Part shown: positions 48,863-59,299 of the stretch, piece by piece
Layout: every line of letters starts with the position of its first letter
Numbering within the stretch: the first letter of the stretch is position 1
DNA from: Gammaproteobacteria bacterium
Lineage (GTDB): Bacteria > Pseudomonadota > Gammaproteobacteria > Eutrophobiales > Eutrophobiaceae
Reading direction: 5' to 3'
NCBI GenBank assembly: GCA_021773215.1
Contig: JAJFKM010000077.1
Coordinates: forward strand, 40,325 to 104,324
DNA: 64,000 nt
The notes under the pieces: generated by a model
What the model was told of the DNA's origin: nothing
Seen by the model: the letters and a program-made list of their open reading frames with translations, nothing else
Databases searched by the model: none
Translations under genes and position numbers: made by a program

Positions 48863-49521
48863 ATAAGATTATTGATTATCGGTTCAATAATCAAGCGCTG
48901 TTAGAGCAAGCTCTTACACACAGGAGCGTTGGTAATAATAATAATGAACGGCTTGAATATTTAGGAGATGCCATATTAGGATTTATTATTGCCGATATAA
49001 TTTATCAACAATTCCCAACGGCATCTGAAGGTGAGTTGACAAGATTAAGAGCCTCTCTAGTTAAAGGAGAAAAGCTTGCCGAGATAAGCAGAGAGATTGA
49101 ATTATCTAATGAAGTAAAACTTGGCACAGGTGAGTTGAAAAGCGGTGGGTGGCGACGAGATTCTATCTTGGCTAACACTCTTGAAGCGTTAATAGGGGCG
49201 GTCTATCTTGATTCAGATATTGAGTCGTGTCGTAATTTCATACTCAAGCTATACAATTCTCACCTTGAAAGTGTTAATCCAGCAGACATCAAAAAAGATG
49301 CAAAAACACAATTACAAGAATATCTCCAGTCACGTAAACAAGAAACCCCCGAATATAAAGTGATATCAGAAACGGGTTCATCGCATGAACCCGAATTCAC
49401 CGTCTCCTGTAAAATTGACCTATTTGATGAGGCTGTTATTGCAACAGGCAAAAGTAAACGAAAAGCCGAACAAGCTGTCGCAAAACAGGTAATCACAATG
49501 TTGGGATCCCGAGATAAATAA
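48859..49521 (+). CDS. rnc: Ribonuclease III, no canonical start codon
   Basis: About 220 residues. The RNase III domain includes QALLEQALTHRS, ERLEYLGDAILGFIIADIIY (catalytic Glu and Asp) and LANTLEALIGAVYLDSD; a C-terminal dsRNA-binding domain follows (DAKTQLQEYLQSRKQ, KAEQAVAKQ). It processes rRNA and dsRNA. Between the last in-frame stop (TGA near 48829) and the conserved core there is no ATG, GTG or TTG. ATA at 48859 (7 nt after GGGA) is used here; ATC 48853 or ATT 48868/48871 are alternatives. A TTG at 49036 would delete the active site. Confidence 0.9.
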   Translation: MNKIIDYRFNNQALLEQALTHRSVGNNNNERLEYLGDAILGFIIADIIYQQFPTASEGELTRLRASLVKGEKLAEISREIELSNEVKLGTGELKSGGWRRDSILANTLEALIGAVYLDSDIESCRNFILKLYNSHLESVNPADIKKDAKTQLQEYLQSRKQETPEYKVISETGSSHEPEFTVSCKIDLFDEAVIATGKSKRKAEQAVAKQVITMLGSRDK

Positions 49522-49541
49522 ATAACTTCTTTGTAGAACAT

Positions 49542-50435
49542 ATGAATAATTTTAAAACAGGATATGTAAGTATTATTGGTAGGCCAAATGTTGGTAAATC
49601 AACATTATTAAACTACATGATTGATCAGAAGTTAAGCATTGTCTCGAGAAAGCCTCAGACGACACGTTGGAATTTGCTAGGCATAAAAACAACAGAGGAA
49701 GCGCAGATAATTTTCATCGATACTCCTGGTTTACAAAAGCAACCAAAATCAGCCTTAAATCGACATATGAATAGATCCGTTTCTCATTCACTCGATCATA
49801 TTGATATTGTTTTATTTGTGGTTGAAGGATTAAAGTGGAATGAACTTGATGAAAATGTAATCGAATTATTAAAGGATGTCCCAAAAGATAAATTATTTTT
49901 AATAATTAATAAAGTCGATAAAGTTCAGGATAAAAACCAGCTTTTATCATTTATCGACACGATTTCAAATCATCTTGAATTCAAAGAGATTATTCCTGTC
50001 TCTGCAATAAAAGGAGATGGTCTTACTAATTTAGAATCGCTACTAATTGAAGAATTGCCGATAGCTCCACCACTTTATCCTGATGACCAAGTTACAGATA
50101 GAAATGAACGATTCTTTGCAGCAGAATTTATTCGAGAACAATTAATCTTGAGATTAAGTGATGAACTACCTTATAGGTTATCTATCACTATAGATGAATT
50201 CAAAGATGATGAAAAAATCATTCATATTCATGCATCTATTTGGGTTGAAACAAAAGGGCAAAAATCGATCGTTATTGGAAAGGAAGGTAAAGTCCTAAAG
50301 GTTGTAGGTAAGGCTGCAAGACTAGAGCTTGAGAGCTTATATGATAAAAAGGTGAATTTAAAAACATGGGTTAAAGTTAAATCCAACTGGGCTGACTCAG
50401 AACAAGCTTTGAAACAATTTGGTTATTATGAGTAG
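49542..50435 (+). CDS. era: GTPase Era
   Basis: The 297-residue product has G1 GRPNVGKSTLLNYM, G3 DTPGLQKQPKSALNRHMNRS, G4 NKVDKVQDK, and a C-terminal KH domain with IHIHASIWVETKGQKSIVIG and GKAARLELESLYDKKVNL. Era binds the 3' end of 16S rRNA and helps assemble the 30S subunit. It follows rnc by 20 bp and precedes recO by 17 bp in the conserved rnc-era-recO-pdxJ block. Length and motifs are normal. Confidence 0.96.
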   Translation: MNNFKTGYVSIIGRPNVGKSTLLNYMIDQKLSIVSRKPQTTRWNLLGIKTTEEAQIIFIDTPGLQKQPKSALNRHMNRSVSHSLDHIDIVLFVVEGLKWNELDENVIELLKDVPKDKLFLIINKVDKVQDKNQLLSFIDTISNHLEFKEIIPVSAIKGDGLTNLESLLIEELPIAPPLYPDDQVTDRNERFFAAEFIREQLILRLSDELPYRLSITIDEFKDDEKIIHIHASIWVETKGQKSIVIGKEGKVLKVVGKAARLELESLYDKKVNLKTWVKVKSNWADSEQALKQFGYYE

Positions 50436-50452
50436 GATTTAGTATTGTTTAA

Positions 50453-51175
50453 ATGAAGGTTGAACATACGCCATGCTATATATTGCATCGTAGAGATTAT
50501 CGCGAAAGCAGCCTCATCCTTGAAATTCTTTCCAGAGAGCACGGCCGTGTTAACCTTATTGCAAAAGGCGCGAAGCGCAATAAAAAACAACAAGGTATAA
50601 GCTACAACCTCTACCAGGAATATTTAATGTCATGGGTGAGCAAGTCGGAATTAGGTACCTTGATTGATGTCGAGTTAGCATCAATAATGACCTCAATGAG
50701 CCCCAAGCAAATGATGACGGGCTTTTATATAAATGAAATAATTCTTAGATTGCTGCACAAACATGAATCACATCCAGAATTATTTGACTCTTACAATAAG
50801 ACCATAAGGGAGTTAACTGATAATAATTCTGACCCGGTATTAATACGCTATTTCGAAAAAATATTATTACAGTCACTAGGCTATGGAGTAATATTTGATC
50901 AAGACTTAAATACGGGAAATGCCATTGTCGCTGAAGACAATTACTATTATAAATTGGACTTTGGGCCAACGTCTAATGAACAGGACGGCAGAGCAGGCGT
51001 GCCCGTATCAGGCAGAACATTAATTGGCTTGAATAATGAAAACTTAACAGATATTAAAAATAAAAATGAAGCAAAGGTACTCTTGCGATCACTGCTTAAT
51101 CAGTATCTTGGAGATAAACCTTTAGCTAGTAGAACTCTTTATCAGGAATATATAAAAAACAAACAACCCGCTTGA
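50453..51175 (+). CDS. recO: DNA repair protein RecO
   Basis: The 240-residue product has the N-terminal OB fold (CYILHRRDYRESSLILEILS, then GRVNLIAKGAKRNKK) and a helical C-terminal domain (FYINEIILRLLHKHESHPEL, FEKILLQSLGYG). The C-terminal Cys zinc-finger positions of some RecO proteins are absent, as in E. coli. RecO loads RecA with RecR at gapped DNA. It lies in the rnc-era-recO-pdxJ block. The start follows era closely and has little Shine-Dalgarno. Confidence 0.93.
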   Translation: MKVEHTPCYILHRRDYRESSLILEILSREHGRVNLIAKGAKRNKKQQGISYNLYQEYLMSWVSKSELGTLIDVELASIMTSMSPKQMMTGFYINEIILRLLHKHESHPELFDSYNKTIRELTDNNSDPVLIRYFEKILLQSLGYGVIFDQDLNTGNAIVAEDNYYYKLDFGPTSNEQDGRAGVPVSGRTLIGLNNENLTDIKNKNEAKVLLRSLLNQYLGDKPLASRTLYQEYIKNKQPA

Positions 51176-51236
51176 TATACCTGCTTATAGATTATCGATA
51201 CAATATCATTCTCCATAAACTTTAAAACCATTTCTT

Positions 51237-51968
51237 ATGTTACTTGGTGTAAACATTGACCATATAGCGACAATTCGACAGGCGCGAGGCACGCGATATC
51301 CTGATCCAGTAGCTGCTGCACATTTAGCTGAACAAGCAGGAGCAGATTCTATTACGGTACATCTACGTGAAGATAGACGGCATATTCAAGAAAGAGATGT
51401 GCGCCTATTAAACGAAACGTTAACAACACCTATGAATCTTGAGATGGCATTAACAGAAGAGATGCTAACAATTGCTGAATCAGTAAAACCAAAGTATTGC
51501 TGTTTGGTCCCAGAAAAACGTGAAGAACTTACGACAGAAGGCGGCTTGGACGTATTTTCTCAATTGCACAAGATAACAGAAAGCTGTGCCCGTCTAAAAG
51601 AAGTAGGTATCAGGGTTTCTTTGTTTATTGATGCAGACGAGAAACAAATAAATGCAGCAGCAGAATCTTCAGTGCCCTGTATCGAAATTCATACGGGCCA
51701 TTATGCAGATGCAATTGATGATAACCAAAAGCGCCTTGAATTAGACAAGATAAGAAAATCAGTTGAATATGCCAATAATGCAGGTCTAAAGGTGCATGCA
51801 GGCCACGGCTTGAGCTATACCAATGTAATGGATATTGCCGCTATCCCTGAAATACTGGAATTAAATATCGGTCATAGTATTATCTCCCGCGCTGCATTAT
51901 CCGGATTACCGGAAGCGGTTAGAGAAATGAAACGATTGATAAATCCATATATTTTTCCAAAACATTAA
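51237..51968 (+). CDS. pdxJ: Pyridoxine 5'-phosphate synthase
   Basis: A 243-residue TIM barrel. The start [20 protein letters not shown] is diagnostic; [49 protein letters not shown] and [11 protein letters not shown] follow, including the catalytic His and Glu. It condenses aminoacetone phosphate with deoxyxylulose 5-phosphate in the DXP-dependent vitamin B6 pathway. It is the last gene of the lepA-pdxJ block, 37 bp ahead of prfC. Confidence 0.96.
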   Translation: MLLGVNIDHIATIRQARGTRYPDPVAAAHLAEQAGADSITVHLREDRRHIQERDVRLLNETLTTPMNLEMALTEEMLTIAESVKPKYCCLVPEKREELTTEGGLDVFSQLHKITESCARLKEVGIRVSLFIDADEKQINAAAESSVPCIEIHTGHYADAIDDNQKRLELDKIRKSVEYANNAGLKVHAGHGLSYTNVMDIAAIPEILELNIGHSIISRAALSGLPEAVREMKRLINPYIFPKH

Positions 51969-52005
51969 TTTACTTAAAATACTCCAAGATTAAATTGCAT
52001 ATCAG

Positions 52006-53580
52006 ATGTCAGATCAACTCGTTCAAACTAATAAAAGACGTACCTTTGCCATTATTTCACATCCTGATGCTGGCAAAACTACAGTAACAGAACAATTATT
52101 ATTGTATGGCGGTGCGATTCAAATGGCTGGAACGGTAAAAGCTAGAAAATCTGATCGACATGCAACATCCGATTGGATGCAGATGGAAAAAGAAAGAGGT
52201 ATTTCTGTTACTAGCTCTGTAATGCAATTTGAGTACAAGAGTAAAATTATCAATTTATTAGATACACCCGGGCATGCTGATTTCTCGGAAGATACATACC
52301 GAACATTAACCGCAGTTGACTCAGCCCTTATGGTAATCGATGTTGCCAAAGGCGTTGAAGAACGCACCCTAAAGTTAATGGAGGTTTGTCGTTTACGAGA
52401 CACTCCTATTATCACCTTCATTAATAAATTGGATCGAGAAGGCAAGGAACCGATAGATCTATTAGATGAAATAGAAACAGACTTAGGCATTAAATGTGTG
52501 CCGTTTACCTGGCCTATTGGGATGGGCTCCAGATTAACTGGGATCTATAATTTATTAGATGATACTTTACGTCTATACGACAAAAAAGATGATGCAATCC
52601 ATGGAAAACTAATTAATGGACTGCATAGTGACGAAGCAAAAGAAATACTTGGCGATCAACTTGGCGACATTGATGAAGAAATTAATTTAATACAAGGTGT
52701 CTACGAGAAATTTAATACATCTGATTTTCTATCAGGACAAATTACACCTGTGTTTTTTGGAACTGCATTACACAATTTTGGAATTTCAGAGTTTCTGGAT
52801 TGTTTGCTTGAGCATGCGCCTTCACCGCAAACACGCACTGCTGAAGAACGAGAAATTGACCCAAACGAAGATAAGTTGAGTGGTTTTGTTTTCAAAATTC
52901 AAGCGAATATGGATCCTTCACATCGAGATAGAATTGCATTCTTACGTATATGCTCTGGAAGCTATCAGCGTGGCATGAAAATTCATCACGTCCGTTTGGG
53001 GCGTGATATCCAAGTATCAAACGCATTAACTTTTATGGCTGGAAATCGTGAACAAGCAGAAGAAGCATGGTCAGGCGATGTGATTGGTTTACATAATCAT
53101 GGCACTATTCAAGTTGGTGATACATTCACTCAAGGAGAGAAGTTAAACTTCACTGGCATACCTCATTTTGCACCTGAATTATTCAGGCGCGTACAATTAC
53201 GAGACCCACTGAAGTTGAAGGCATTGCAAAAAGGCTTAACCCAATTAGGTGAAGAGGGTGCAACCCAAGTGTTTAGACCTAAAAACAGAAATGATTTGAT
53301 CCTTGGTGCTGTGGGGATACTACAATTCGATGTTGTAGCCTGGCGCCTTAAGGAAGAATATGGCGTCGAATGTTCATACGACAATATCCCTGTTGTCGCT
53401 GCCCGCTGGATTGAATGCCCTGACAATAAAATGCTTGATGAATTCTGCAAAAAAGCCAGCGACAATATTGCGCTTGATGGTGGAGAGCATTTAACTTATT
53501 TAGCACCATCCCTGGTTAATCTAAATCTAACCATCGAACGCTGGCCTGATATTACATTCCATGCAACAAGAGAACACTAA
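52006..53580 (+). CDS. prfC: Peptide chain release factor 3
   Basis: A 524-residue translational GTPase of the RF3 type. It has G1 [16 protein letters not shown]2 [16 protein letters not shown]3 [17 protein letters not shown]4 NKLDREG, then domain II and a C-terminal domain with [14 protein letters not shown] and [22 protein letters not shown]3 recycles RF1/RF2 from the ribosome after termination. It converges with rne, with only 9 bp between the stops. Confidence 0.95.
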   Translation: MSDQLVQTNKRRTFAIISHPDAGKTTVTEQLLLYGGAIQMAGTVKARKSDRHATSDWMQMEKERGISVTSSVMQFEYKSKIINLLDTPGHADFSEDTYRTLTAVDSALMVIDVAKGVEERTLKLMEVCRLRDTPIITFINKLDREGKEPIDLLDEIETDLGIKCVPFTWPIGMGSRLTGIYNLLDDTLRLYDKKDDAIHGKLINGLHSDEAKEILGDQLGDIDEEINLIQGVYEKFNTSDFLSGQITPVFFGTALHNFGISEFLDCLLEHAPSPQTRTAEEREIDPNEDKLSGFVFKIQANMDPSHRDRIAFLRICSGSYQRGMKIHHVRLGRDIQVSNALTFMAGNREQAEEAWSGDVIGLHNHGTIQVGDTFTQGEKLNFTGIPHFAPELFRRVQLRDPLKLKALQKGLTQLGEEGATQVFRPKNRNDLILGAVGILQFDVVAWRLKEEYGVECSYDNIPVVAARWIECPDNKMLDEFCKKASDNIALDGGEHLTYLAPSLVNLNLTIERWPDITFHATREH

Positions 53581-53589
53581 AGATAAAGA

Positions 53590-56061
53590 CTAAGTCTTAT
53601 CACTCTCCTCAGCTACAACCACCTTTCGTTCCTCGCTTTGTAAACTTGAGTCTTGTTTATGGGAGTTACGATTAATATCAGTTCTATCATCATCGTTTGC
53701 ACTATCTTGCAAAGGTCTAACTGAAGCAGTGTTAGGGTTTATTTGCGTTATTTCATTATCTCTTTCAGGCTCTTTGAAACTTGGCGGTTTACTATTACCC
53801 ATATTAATTATGGGCGTATTTTCAGCCGATGGAGATGTTTCAGTTGTGTTAGCCCTAGAATTATTATTATTCTGTTGGCCTATATTACTCTGGGCACTTT
53901 CAGTTTTATTAGTACTTTCTTGAGACACAGAATTATTTACAACTGCATTAGCCTGATTTGTGCTTTCAGGTTTATTATTTTCTGTAGAACTCGTATTTGA
54001 TTGTTTATTCACATCACCACTTACATTTTCTTGTTTACGTCTACGACCACCGCGTCGTCCTCGTCTAGATCCAGAGTTTGAATTTCTCTTTGCTGTGTCA
54101 GCATTAGTAGCATCATTCTCCGAATTCTTCTCCTTGTCCTTGTCAATTCGTTGATTTCTATTTCGCTGCTGATTATTTGAATCTGAATTCGGATTGCGTT
54201 TTTGTTGGCTGTTTGAGGCCGAATTCGAATTACGTCTTTGTTGATTATTTGAATTATTACGTCTTGGTCGATCTCGATTTGAGTCGTTATTAAGATTGTT
54301 TCGTGAACGATTATTTTGCCGGTTATTCTTATTTGAATTCGTCTTTGAAGTATTATTTTCTTCAGCCTCACCAAATAATTTACCAAATAACCAAGCTATC
54401 AAACCCTTTGCCTTATTCTTTGTTTTTGCAGCAGGAACAGGTGCTGACGGTACGAATTGCTTTACAACTGGTTGCTCTGCACGAGGTTTATTATGCGTAC
54501 TGATAAGCTCATTGTTTGGATTGATACTTTCATCTGCTTTAATCTTGTAACTTGCTTGTTGATTCTCGCTCTGTTTTGCCTCATTTAATCGAACACGTTG
54601 CACAGAGTATTGAGGGGTAACCATAGATGGTTCAGGAATTACTAAAATCTCAACATCAAGACGATGTTGTACTTCACTGATAGGCTGGCGTTTCTCATTT
54701 AATAGGAAAGTAGCTGCATCAACAGGCACTCTTACAATGACCTTGGCAGTCATATCCTTCATCGCTTCTTCTTCGATAATTCTCAACACTGAAAGAGATA
54801 ATGATTCCACATCACGAATAGTCCCCTGACCATCGCATCGAGGGCATGGGGTATGACTGGACTCTCCTAAAGAAGGTCTTAATCGCTGGCGAGACATTTC
54901 AAGAAGGCCAAAGCGTGATATCCTGCCGACTTGAACCCGAGCGCGATCCATCCGTAAACTATCACGCATTGCATTTTCAACTTCGCGTTGATTCCGCGTA
55001 TTCAACATATCAATGAAATCTATGACGATCAGGCCTCCGATATCACGCAATCTAAGTTGACGTCCTATCTCTTCAGCGGCTTCTTTATTTGTATTGAATG
55101 CTGTTTCTTCTATGTCGCTGCCTTTAGTCGCTCTTGCAGAGTTAATGTCTATAGAAATTAACGCTTCTGTATGATCAATAATCACAGCACCACCAGAAGG
55201 TAAGCGGACCTCTCTGGAGAATGCAGTCTCTATCTGGTATTCAATTTGGTATCGGGTGAAAAGAGGATCGCTATCCTTGTAGAGTTTCAATTTTTCAAGA
55301 TTATGGGGCATAACTTGAGTCATAAAATCATGACAACGTTTATGCACATCAGGGTCATCTATCCATATTTCATTTATGTCTTTTCGTAAGTAATCACGAA
55401 TAGCTCGGATAATAACTTCACTTTCCTGATAAATAAGAAATGAAGCAGGGCGATCATCAGCTGCATTACTTATTGCAGCCCAGAGTTGAGTTAGATAATC
55501 CAAATCCCATTGGAGCTCTTCAGATGACTTACCGACACCAGCAGTTCTTAAAATCAGCCCCATACCATCAGGGATAACAAGCCCGCTCATAGCATCGCGT
55601 GCTTCAGATCGATCGCTACCCTCAATTTGTCTAGAGACACCACCTGCCTTGGGATTATTTGGCATCAAAACCAGATAGCGACCTGCAAGACTGACAAAGG
55701 TAGTCAGCGCAGCGCCTTTATTGCCACGTTCCTCTTTTTCGATCTGAACAATGAATTCCTGTCCCTCTTCAATAGCATCACTGATACTAACTCGGCCAGT
55801 TCGAGGCTTATCTGGATGTTCCGGTTTGAAAAAGATACGGGCTATTTCTTTGAATGGCAAAAAACCGTGACGTTCAGCGCCGTAATCTACAAATGCGGCT
55901 TCTAGGCTAGGTTCAATACGAACGACTTTAGCTTTATAAATATTGGATTTTTTTTGTTCGCGATCGGCTGATTCTATGTCGAGATCGTATAATCGTTGTC
56001 CATCTACAAGTGCAACACGCACCTCTTCTGGCTGAGTTGCGTTGATCAGCATACGTTTCAT
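53590..56061 (-). CDS. rne: Ribonuclease E with Asn/Arg-rich C-terminal tail
   Basis: An 823-residue protein. The N-terminal catalytic half is RNase E: the start [20 protein letters not shown], an S1 domain (39-125), catalytic Asp in [13 protein letters not shown] (about 305) and [19 protein letters not shown] (about 348), and the Zn-link CPRCDGQG (about 408). At about 555 an amphipathic helix ([14 protein letters not shown]) may bind the membrane. The last 250 residues are disordered: Asn/Arg/Ser/Gln-rich with [13 protein letters not shown], then acidic. It initiates mRNA decay and rRNA processing. AAGGA precedes the ATG. Confidence 0.93.
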   Translation of the reverse strand: MKRMLINATQPEEVRVALVDGQRLYDLDIESADREQKKSNIYKAKVVRIEPSLEAAFVDYGAERHGFLPFKEIARIFFKPEHPDKPRTGRVSISDAIEEGQEFIVQIEKEERGNKGAALTTFVSLAGRYLVLMPNNPKAGGVSRQIEGSDRSEARDAMSGLVIPDGMGLILRTAGVGKSSEELQWDLDYLTQLWAAISNAADDRPASFLIYQESEVIIRAIRDYLRKDINEIWIDDPDVHKRCHDFMTQVMPHNLEKLKLYKDSDPLFTRYQIEYQIETAFSREVRLPSGGAVIIDHTEALISIDINSARATKGSDIEETAFNTNKEAAEEIGRQLRLRDIGGLIVIDFIDMLNTRNQREVENAMRDSLRMDRARVQVGRISRFGLLEMSRQRLRPSLGESSHTPCPRCDGQGTIRDVESLSLSVLRIIEEEAMKDMTAKVIVRVPVDAATFLLNEKRQPISEVQHRLDVEILVIPEPSMVTPQYSVQRVRLNEAKQSENQQASYKIKADESINPNNELISTHNKPRAEQPVVKQFVPSAPVPAAKTKNKAKGLIAWLFGKLFGEAEENNTSKTNSNKNNRQNNRSRNNLNNDSNRDRPRRNNSNNQQRRNSNSASNSQQKRNPNSDSNNQQRNRNQRIDKDKEKNSENDATNADTAKRNSNSGSRRGRRGGRRRKQENVSGDVNKQSNTSSTENNKPESTNQANAVVNNSVSQESTNKTESAQSNIGQQNNNNSRANTTETSPSAENTPIINMGNSKPPSFKEPERDNEITQINPNTASVRPLQDSANDDDRTDINRNSHKQDSSLQSEERKVVVAEESDKT

Positions 56062-56517
56062 TGTTGTTATTCCTTAAGCCTCGCTCTACCATTGTTGCAT
56101 GGGACATGAGATTCTCTAATCAAATGTTATTTCCATGCGCTGGGAGCGCGGACACAAATTTTTGCTCATTTTGTTTGGGTTGAGCATGATTACAACCCTG
56201 TGTTTGTGACTATCGCGTATTCGAACTAATGCGAATATTTATTAGATAAAATCATCAAACATCACCTATGACATAATATGGCTCGCGATAAATTCTTAAA
56301 TAATCAAGACAGGTCGCGTATTGTTAATATATTCTTTTTGAATGATATCTTTAGCTTTATCATCCTTACCATTTCATGAACAAACCTTAAAATTACTTTG
56401 CACCAGTTTTGTGCATCTTATTTATACACCGACTGTGATAGGTCTTAATCTGAATGCCCGGTTTGAGCGGCTTAATATAGCAATCTTGCCGCTCTACAGC
56501 AATAAAATGAGTAATAA
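56062..56517. promoter_or_regulatory. Divergent intergenic region rne/rluC with hairpins in the rne leader
   Basis: The 456-bp gap holds no gene that I can see. On the rne side it contains GCGCT-GGG-AGCGC (56137-56149) and GCTCA/TGAGC (56164-56185), two hairpins that would lie in a long rne 5' UTR. Long structured rne leaders mediate autoregulation in E. coli, so a similar role is plausible. Promoters for rne and rluC must also lie here; I could not place them with confidence. Confidence 0.4.
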
Positions 56518-57468
56518 ATGAATCAAATCCATGTAAAAAAAATCAATTCAAAACAAATAGTTATATCTGCAGACAATGCGGGGCAACGGATTGATAATTT
56601 TCTTATCCGATATTTCGGCAAAATCCCCAAATCTCGTGTATATCAAATGCTGAGAAAAGGTGAGGTCCGAATCAACAGTGGTCGAAAAAAACAGACCTAC
56701 AAATTGGTAGAAGGAGACATTTTACGAGTCCCACCAATTTATCTTGATGAACAAGGACACAGCATGCCAACACGTTCACTCCAGCAAAAAATAGCAGATT
56801 CTATTATTTTTGAGGATGAAGGCTTGATTATCATCAATAAGCCGGCAGGGATTGTTGTCCACAGTGGTAGCGGTCAATCTCATGGCGTAATAGAGGCATT
56901 TAGGGCGATGGGGGATAGCTATAAAAAACTAGAATTAGTGCATCGCTTGGACAAAGACACTTCTGGCTGTCTGATGTTGGCCAAGAGTATTCCTATACTA
57001 AGACAATTACATAGTGCTATGAAAAACGACGAAATATCGAAAACATACCGTGCACTCTTGGCAGGTCGAATTGCTGATAAGAAAATGACTGTTGATTCCC
57101 CATTAAGCAAAGACACAGTTAGTTCGGGAGAACGTATCGTTACTGTCGATGAAGATGGAAAATCTGCAAAAACCATATTCTCTCGAGAGCGCGTATTTCA
57201 GTCAGCTACTCTCGTGAATATTAAATTGATTACGGGGCGTACCCATCAAATCCGTGTGCACAGTGCTTCCATAGATCACCCAGTGATAGGCGATATGAAA
57301 TATGGTGATCGGATAATTAATCGAGAATACAAAAAGCTGGGCTTAAAACGTATGTTCCTTCATGCTAAAAGTCTAAAACTAACATCACCTGTAACCAATC
57401 AACCCTTATCTGTCGATGCGCCGCTTGGTCCTGAGTTGACTGAATTTCTAGAACAATTGTCTGATTAG
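56518..57468 (+). CDS. rluC: 23S rRNA pseudouridine synthase RluC
   Basis: The 316-residue product has an N-terminal S4 domain (AGQRIDNFLIRYFGKIPKSR, RKGEVRINSG) and the RluA-type catalytic domain with HRLDKDTSGCLMLAK, where the Asp is the catalytic residue, and TGRTHQIRVHSASIDHPVIG. The rne-divergent position is the classical site of rluC, which modifies U955, U2504 and U2580 of 23S rRNA in E. coli. Length is normal. Confidence 0.93.
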   Translation: MNQIHVKKINSKQIVISADNAGQRIDNFLIRYFGKIPKSRVYQMLRKGEVRINSGRKKQTYKLVEGDILRVPPIYLDEQGHSMPTRSLQQKIADSIIFEDEGLIIINKPAGIVVHSGSGQSHGVIEAFRAMGDSYKKLELVHRLDKDTSGCLMLAKSIPILRQLHSAMKNDEISKTYRALLAGRIADKKMTVDSPLSKDTVSSGERIVTVDEDGKSAKTIFSRERVFQSATLVNIKLITGRTHQIRVHSASIDHPVIGDMKYGDRIINREYKKLGLKRMFLHAKSLKLTSPVTNQPLSVDAPLGPELTEFLEQLSD

Positions 57469-57627
57469 TAAATATGCTGCAATTGTACCTTTTGAACACA
57501 ATCTTAAATCTATGGTCATAGAGATAACTAGCAAAGAGTGATGTTAATAGTACAACTCAAAGTCTATAATCGAATCATTAAATAACGCAGTAATAAACCA
57601 ATAACTAACATTAAGATAATAATATAA

Positions 57628-58575
57628 ATGTCTGATATAAATGAAAATATTGAATCAACAAAGTTTGAGCAATCACTGATCAATGGACTGGCAAAGGAAG
57701 TGTTAACAGAGCAACGTCGAAACCGACGTTGGGGTATTTTCTTTAAAATACTATTGGTTTTATATTTATCCACATTTTTAATTATCTACGTTGTTAAAAA
57801 TACAGAGATGGGAAGTTTCAGCAGCGATAAACATACTGCATTGATCGAGATTAATGGCGTGATCGCGCCTAATTCCGAGGCAAGGGCAGACTATATTGTG
57901 ACAGGCTTGAGAAAAGCCTTTAAAGATGAAAATACACAAGGCGTTATATTACGCATCAATAGCCCAGGTGGTAGTCCGGTTCAGGCAGGTTACATCAATG
58001 ATGAAATCATCCGCCTCAAAGAGAAATATCCAGAAATACCTGTCTATGCCGTAATCAGTGACATGTGTGCCTCTGGAGGGTATTACATTGCTGCGGCAGC
58101 GGATAAGATATATGCGAACAAAGCCAGCATTGTCGGTTCAATTGGAGTCATTATGGCCGGGTTTGGATTTGTCGATACCATCGATAAACTAGGTATTGAA
58201 CGCCGCTTATTGCATGCAGGAGATAGCAAAGGGTTTATGGACCCATTTCAGCCTCTTAAGCCTGAAGAATCTACACATGTGCAAGGCTTGTTGAATGAAA
58301 TTCATCAGCAGTTTATTGATGTCGTTAAAAACGGCAGGGGCGATCGACTCATAGATGATGAGAAGCTATTTTCCGGTCTCATCTGGTCGGGGCAGGAATC
58401 CATTAAACTTGGTCTAGTTGATGAATTAGCCAGCGCCAGCCAGGTGGCGCGCGATGTCATAGGCGCTGAAGATATTGTCGATTTTACGAAGAGGGAGAAC
58501 TTTCTAGACGAATTTGCAAAACAGATGGGCTCAGCGATGTTACAAAGCATAACTGACTCCATAAGGTTACAGTAA
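57628..58575 (+). CDS. sppA: Signal peptide peptidase SppA (S49 family, short form)
   Basis: The 315-residue product has one N-terminal transmembrane helix (FKILLVLYLSTFLIIYVV) and a single S49 protease domain: LIEINGVIAPNS, RINSPGGSPVQAGYI, the catalytic Ser in SDMCASGGYYIAAAADKI, and IVGSIGVIMAGFGF with a later Lys. This is the short SppA type. It cleaves leftover signal peptides in the membrane. It lies between rluC and maf, with stops converging on maf 3 bp apart. Confidence 0.92.
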   Translation: MSDINENIESTKFEQSLINGLAKEVLTEQRRNRRWGIFFKILLVLYLSTFLIIYVVKNTEMGSFSSDKHTALIEINGVIAPNSEARADYIVTGLRKAFKDENTQGVILRINSPGGSPVQAGYINDEIIRLKEKYPEIPVYAVISDMCASGGYYIAAAADKIYANKASIVGSIGVIMAGFGFVDTIDKLGIERRLLHAGDSKGFMDPFQPLKPEESTHVQGLLNEIHQQFIDVVKNGRGDRLIDDEKLFSGLIWSGQESIKLGLVDELASASQVARDVIGAEDIVDFTKRENFLDEFAKQMGSAMLQSITDSIRLQ

Positions 58576-58578
58576 GAA

Positions 58579-59205
58579 TCAGGGGAGCTTAATCCCTTGG
58601 TTTCTCAACATTACGCAGAGACGGATCAAGGGTAATCCAATTAAGGCCGTTGGATCTTCCCCTTCCATCTTTGACATTAAGCTGACCCCCAGCTTTTCGG
58701 ACATAAAACTACCCGCGCAATTATAGGGTTGTTCTTTAAGCAGGTAGTCTTCAATCTCTGCTTCTGCCAGTTTTCTGAAAGACACTCGGTAAATGATGAC
58801 ATCCTTTTCACTTTTTCCCGTATTGGAGTTGATTACACAAAGTCCGGTATAAAACGACAAGGTCTTGTTGCTCATAGCCATTAATTGCTGTTTAGCATTT
58901 TCATGACTGCCAGGTTTACCCAATATCTTGCCATCGCACTCAAGCGCTTGATCTGAGCCAATCACAATGGAATCAGAATGTTTTGTCGCAACATGCTTTG
59001 CCTTTGTCTCCGCTAAGCGTATAACGTAATGCTCAATCGATTCTCCCTCAATATTTTGTTCATCAATATTCGGAGATTCCGTCACGAATTCAAGATGAAG
59101 TCGTTCAAGTAACGCCTTTCGATAGGGTGATGATGAAGCAAGTATTATTCTAATTCGGCTGATATAGTCTCTCCTGACGTACAATTTGCGCTTTATTTTG
59201 GGCAA
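58579..59205 (-). CDS. Maf-like nucleotide pyrophosphatase (YceF group)
   Basis: The 208-residue reading includes IILASSSPYRKALLERLHLE, ESPNIDEQNIEGES, SDQALECDGKILGKPG and GLPLIRLCVMLRNQGIKL, the Maf/YceF hallmarks. Such enzymes hydrolyse modified nucleoside triphosphates (m7GTP for YceF). The TTG at 59205 has no ribosome-binding site. In contrast, AGGAGAG (59075+ region, exactly 59169-59175) lies 5 nt before an in-frame ATC at 59163, which would give MSRIRIILASSSP, the normal N-terminus. The true start may therefore be ATC at 59163. It is divergent from yceD, as usual. Confidence 0.88.
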   Translation of the reverse strand: MPKIKRKLYVRRDYISRIRIILASSSPYRKALLERLHLEFVTESPNIDEQNIEGESIEHYVIRLAETKAKHVATKHSDSIVIGSDQALECDGKILGKPGSHENAKQQLMAMSNKTLSFYTGLCVINSNTGKSEKDVIIYRVSFRKLAEAEIEDYLLKEQPYNCAGSFMSEKLGVSLMSKMEGEDPTALIGLPLIRLCVMLRNQGIKLP

Positions 59206-59299
59206 ATTGAAATAAATATCAAATAAGTCAGCTATTTAACAAATAACTATCGATATTATTTTGACAGTTTAAGGGTCTATCGATAAAATTCGCCGCCTG

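Noticed and set aside
48829-49036. rnc as a frameshifted pseudogene or fusion to DUF4845
   Set aside because: The RNase III frame is intact over the whole domain and the upstream gene has its own stop; a missing start codon explains the data better than decay.
54021-54550. Frames of over 80 codons on both strands in the rne tail
   Set aside because: They are shadows of the low-complexity Asn/Arg coding region of RNase E.
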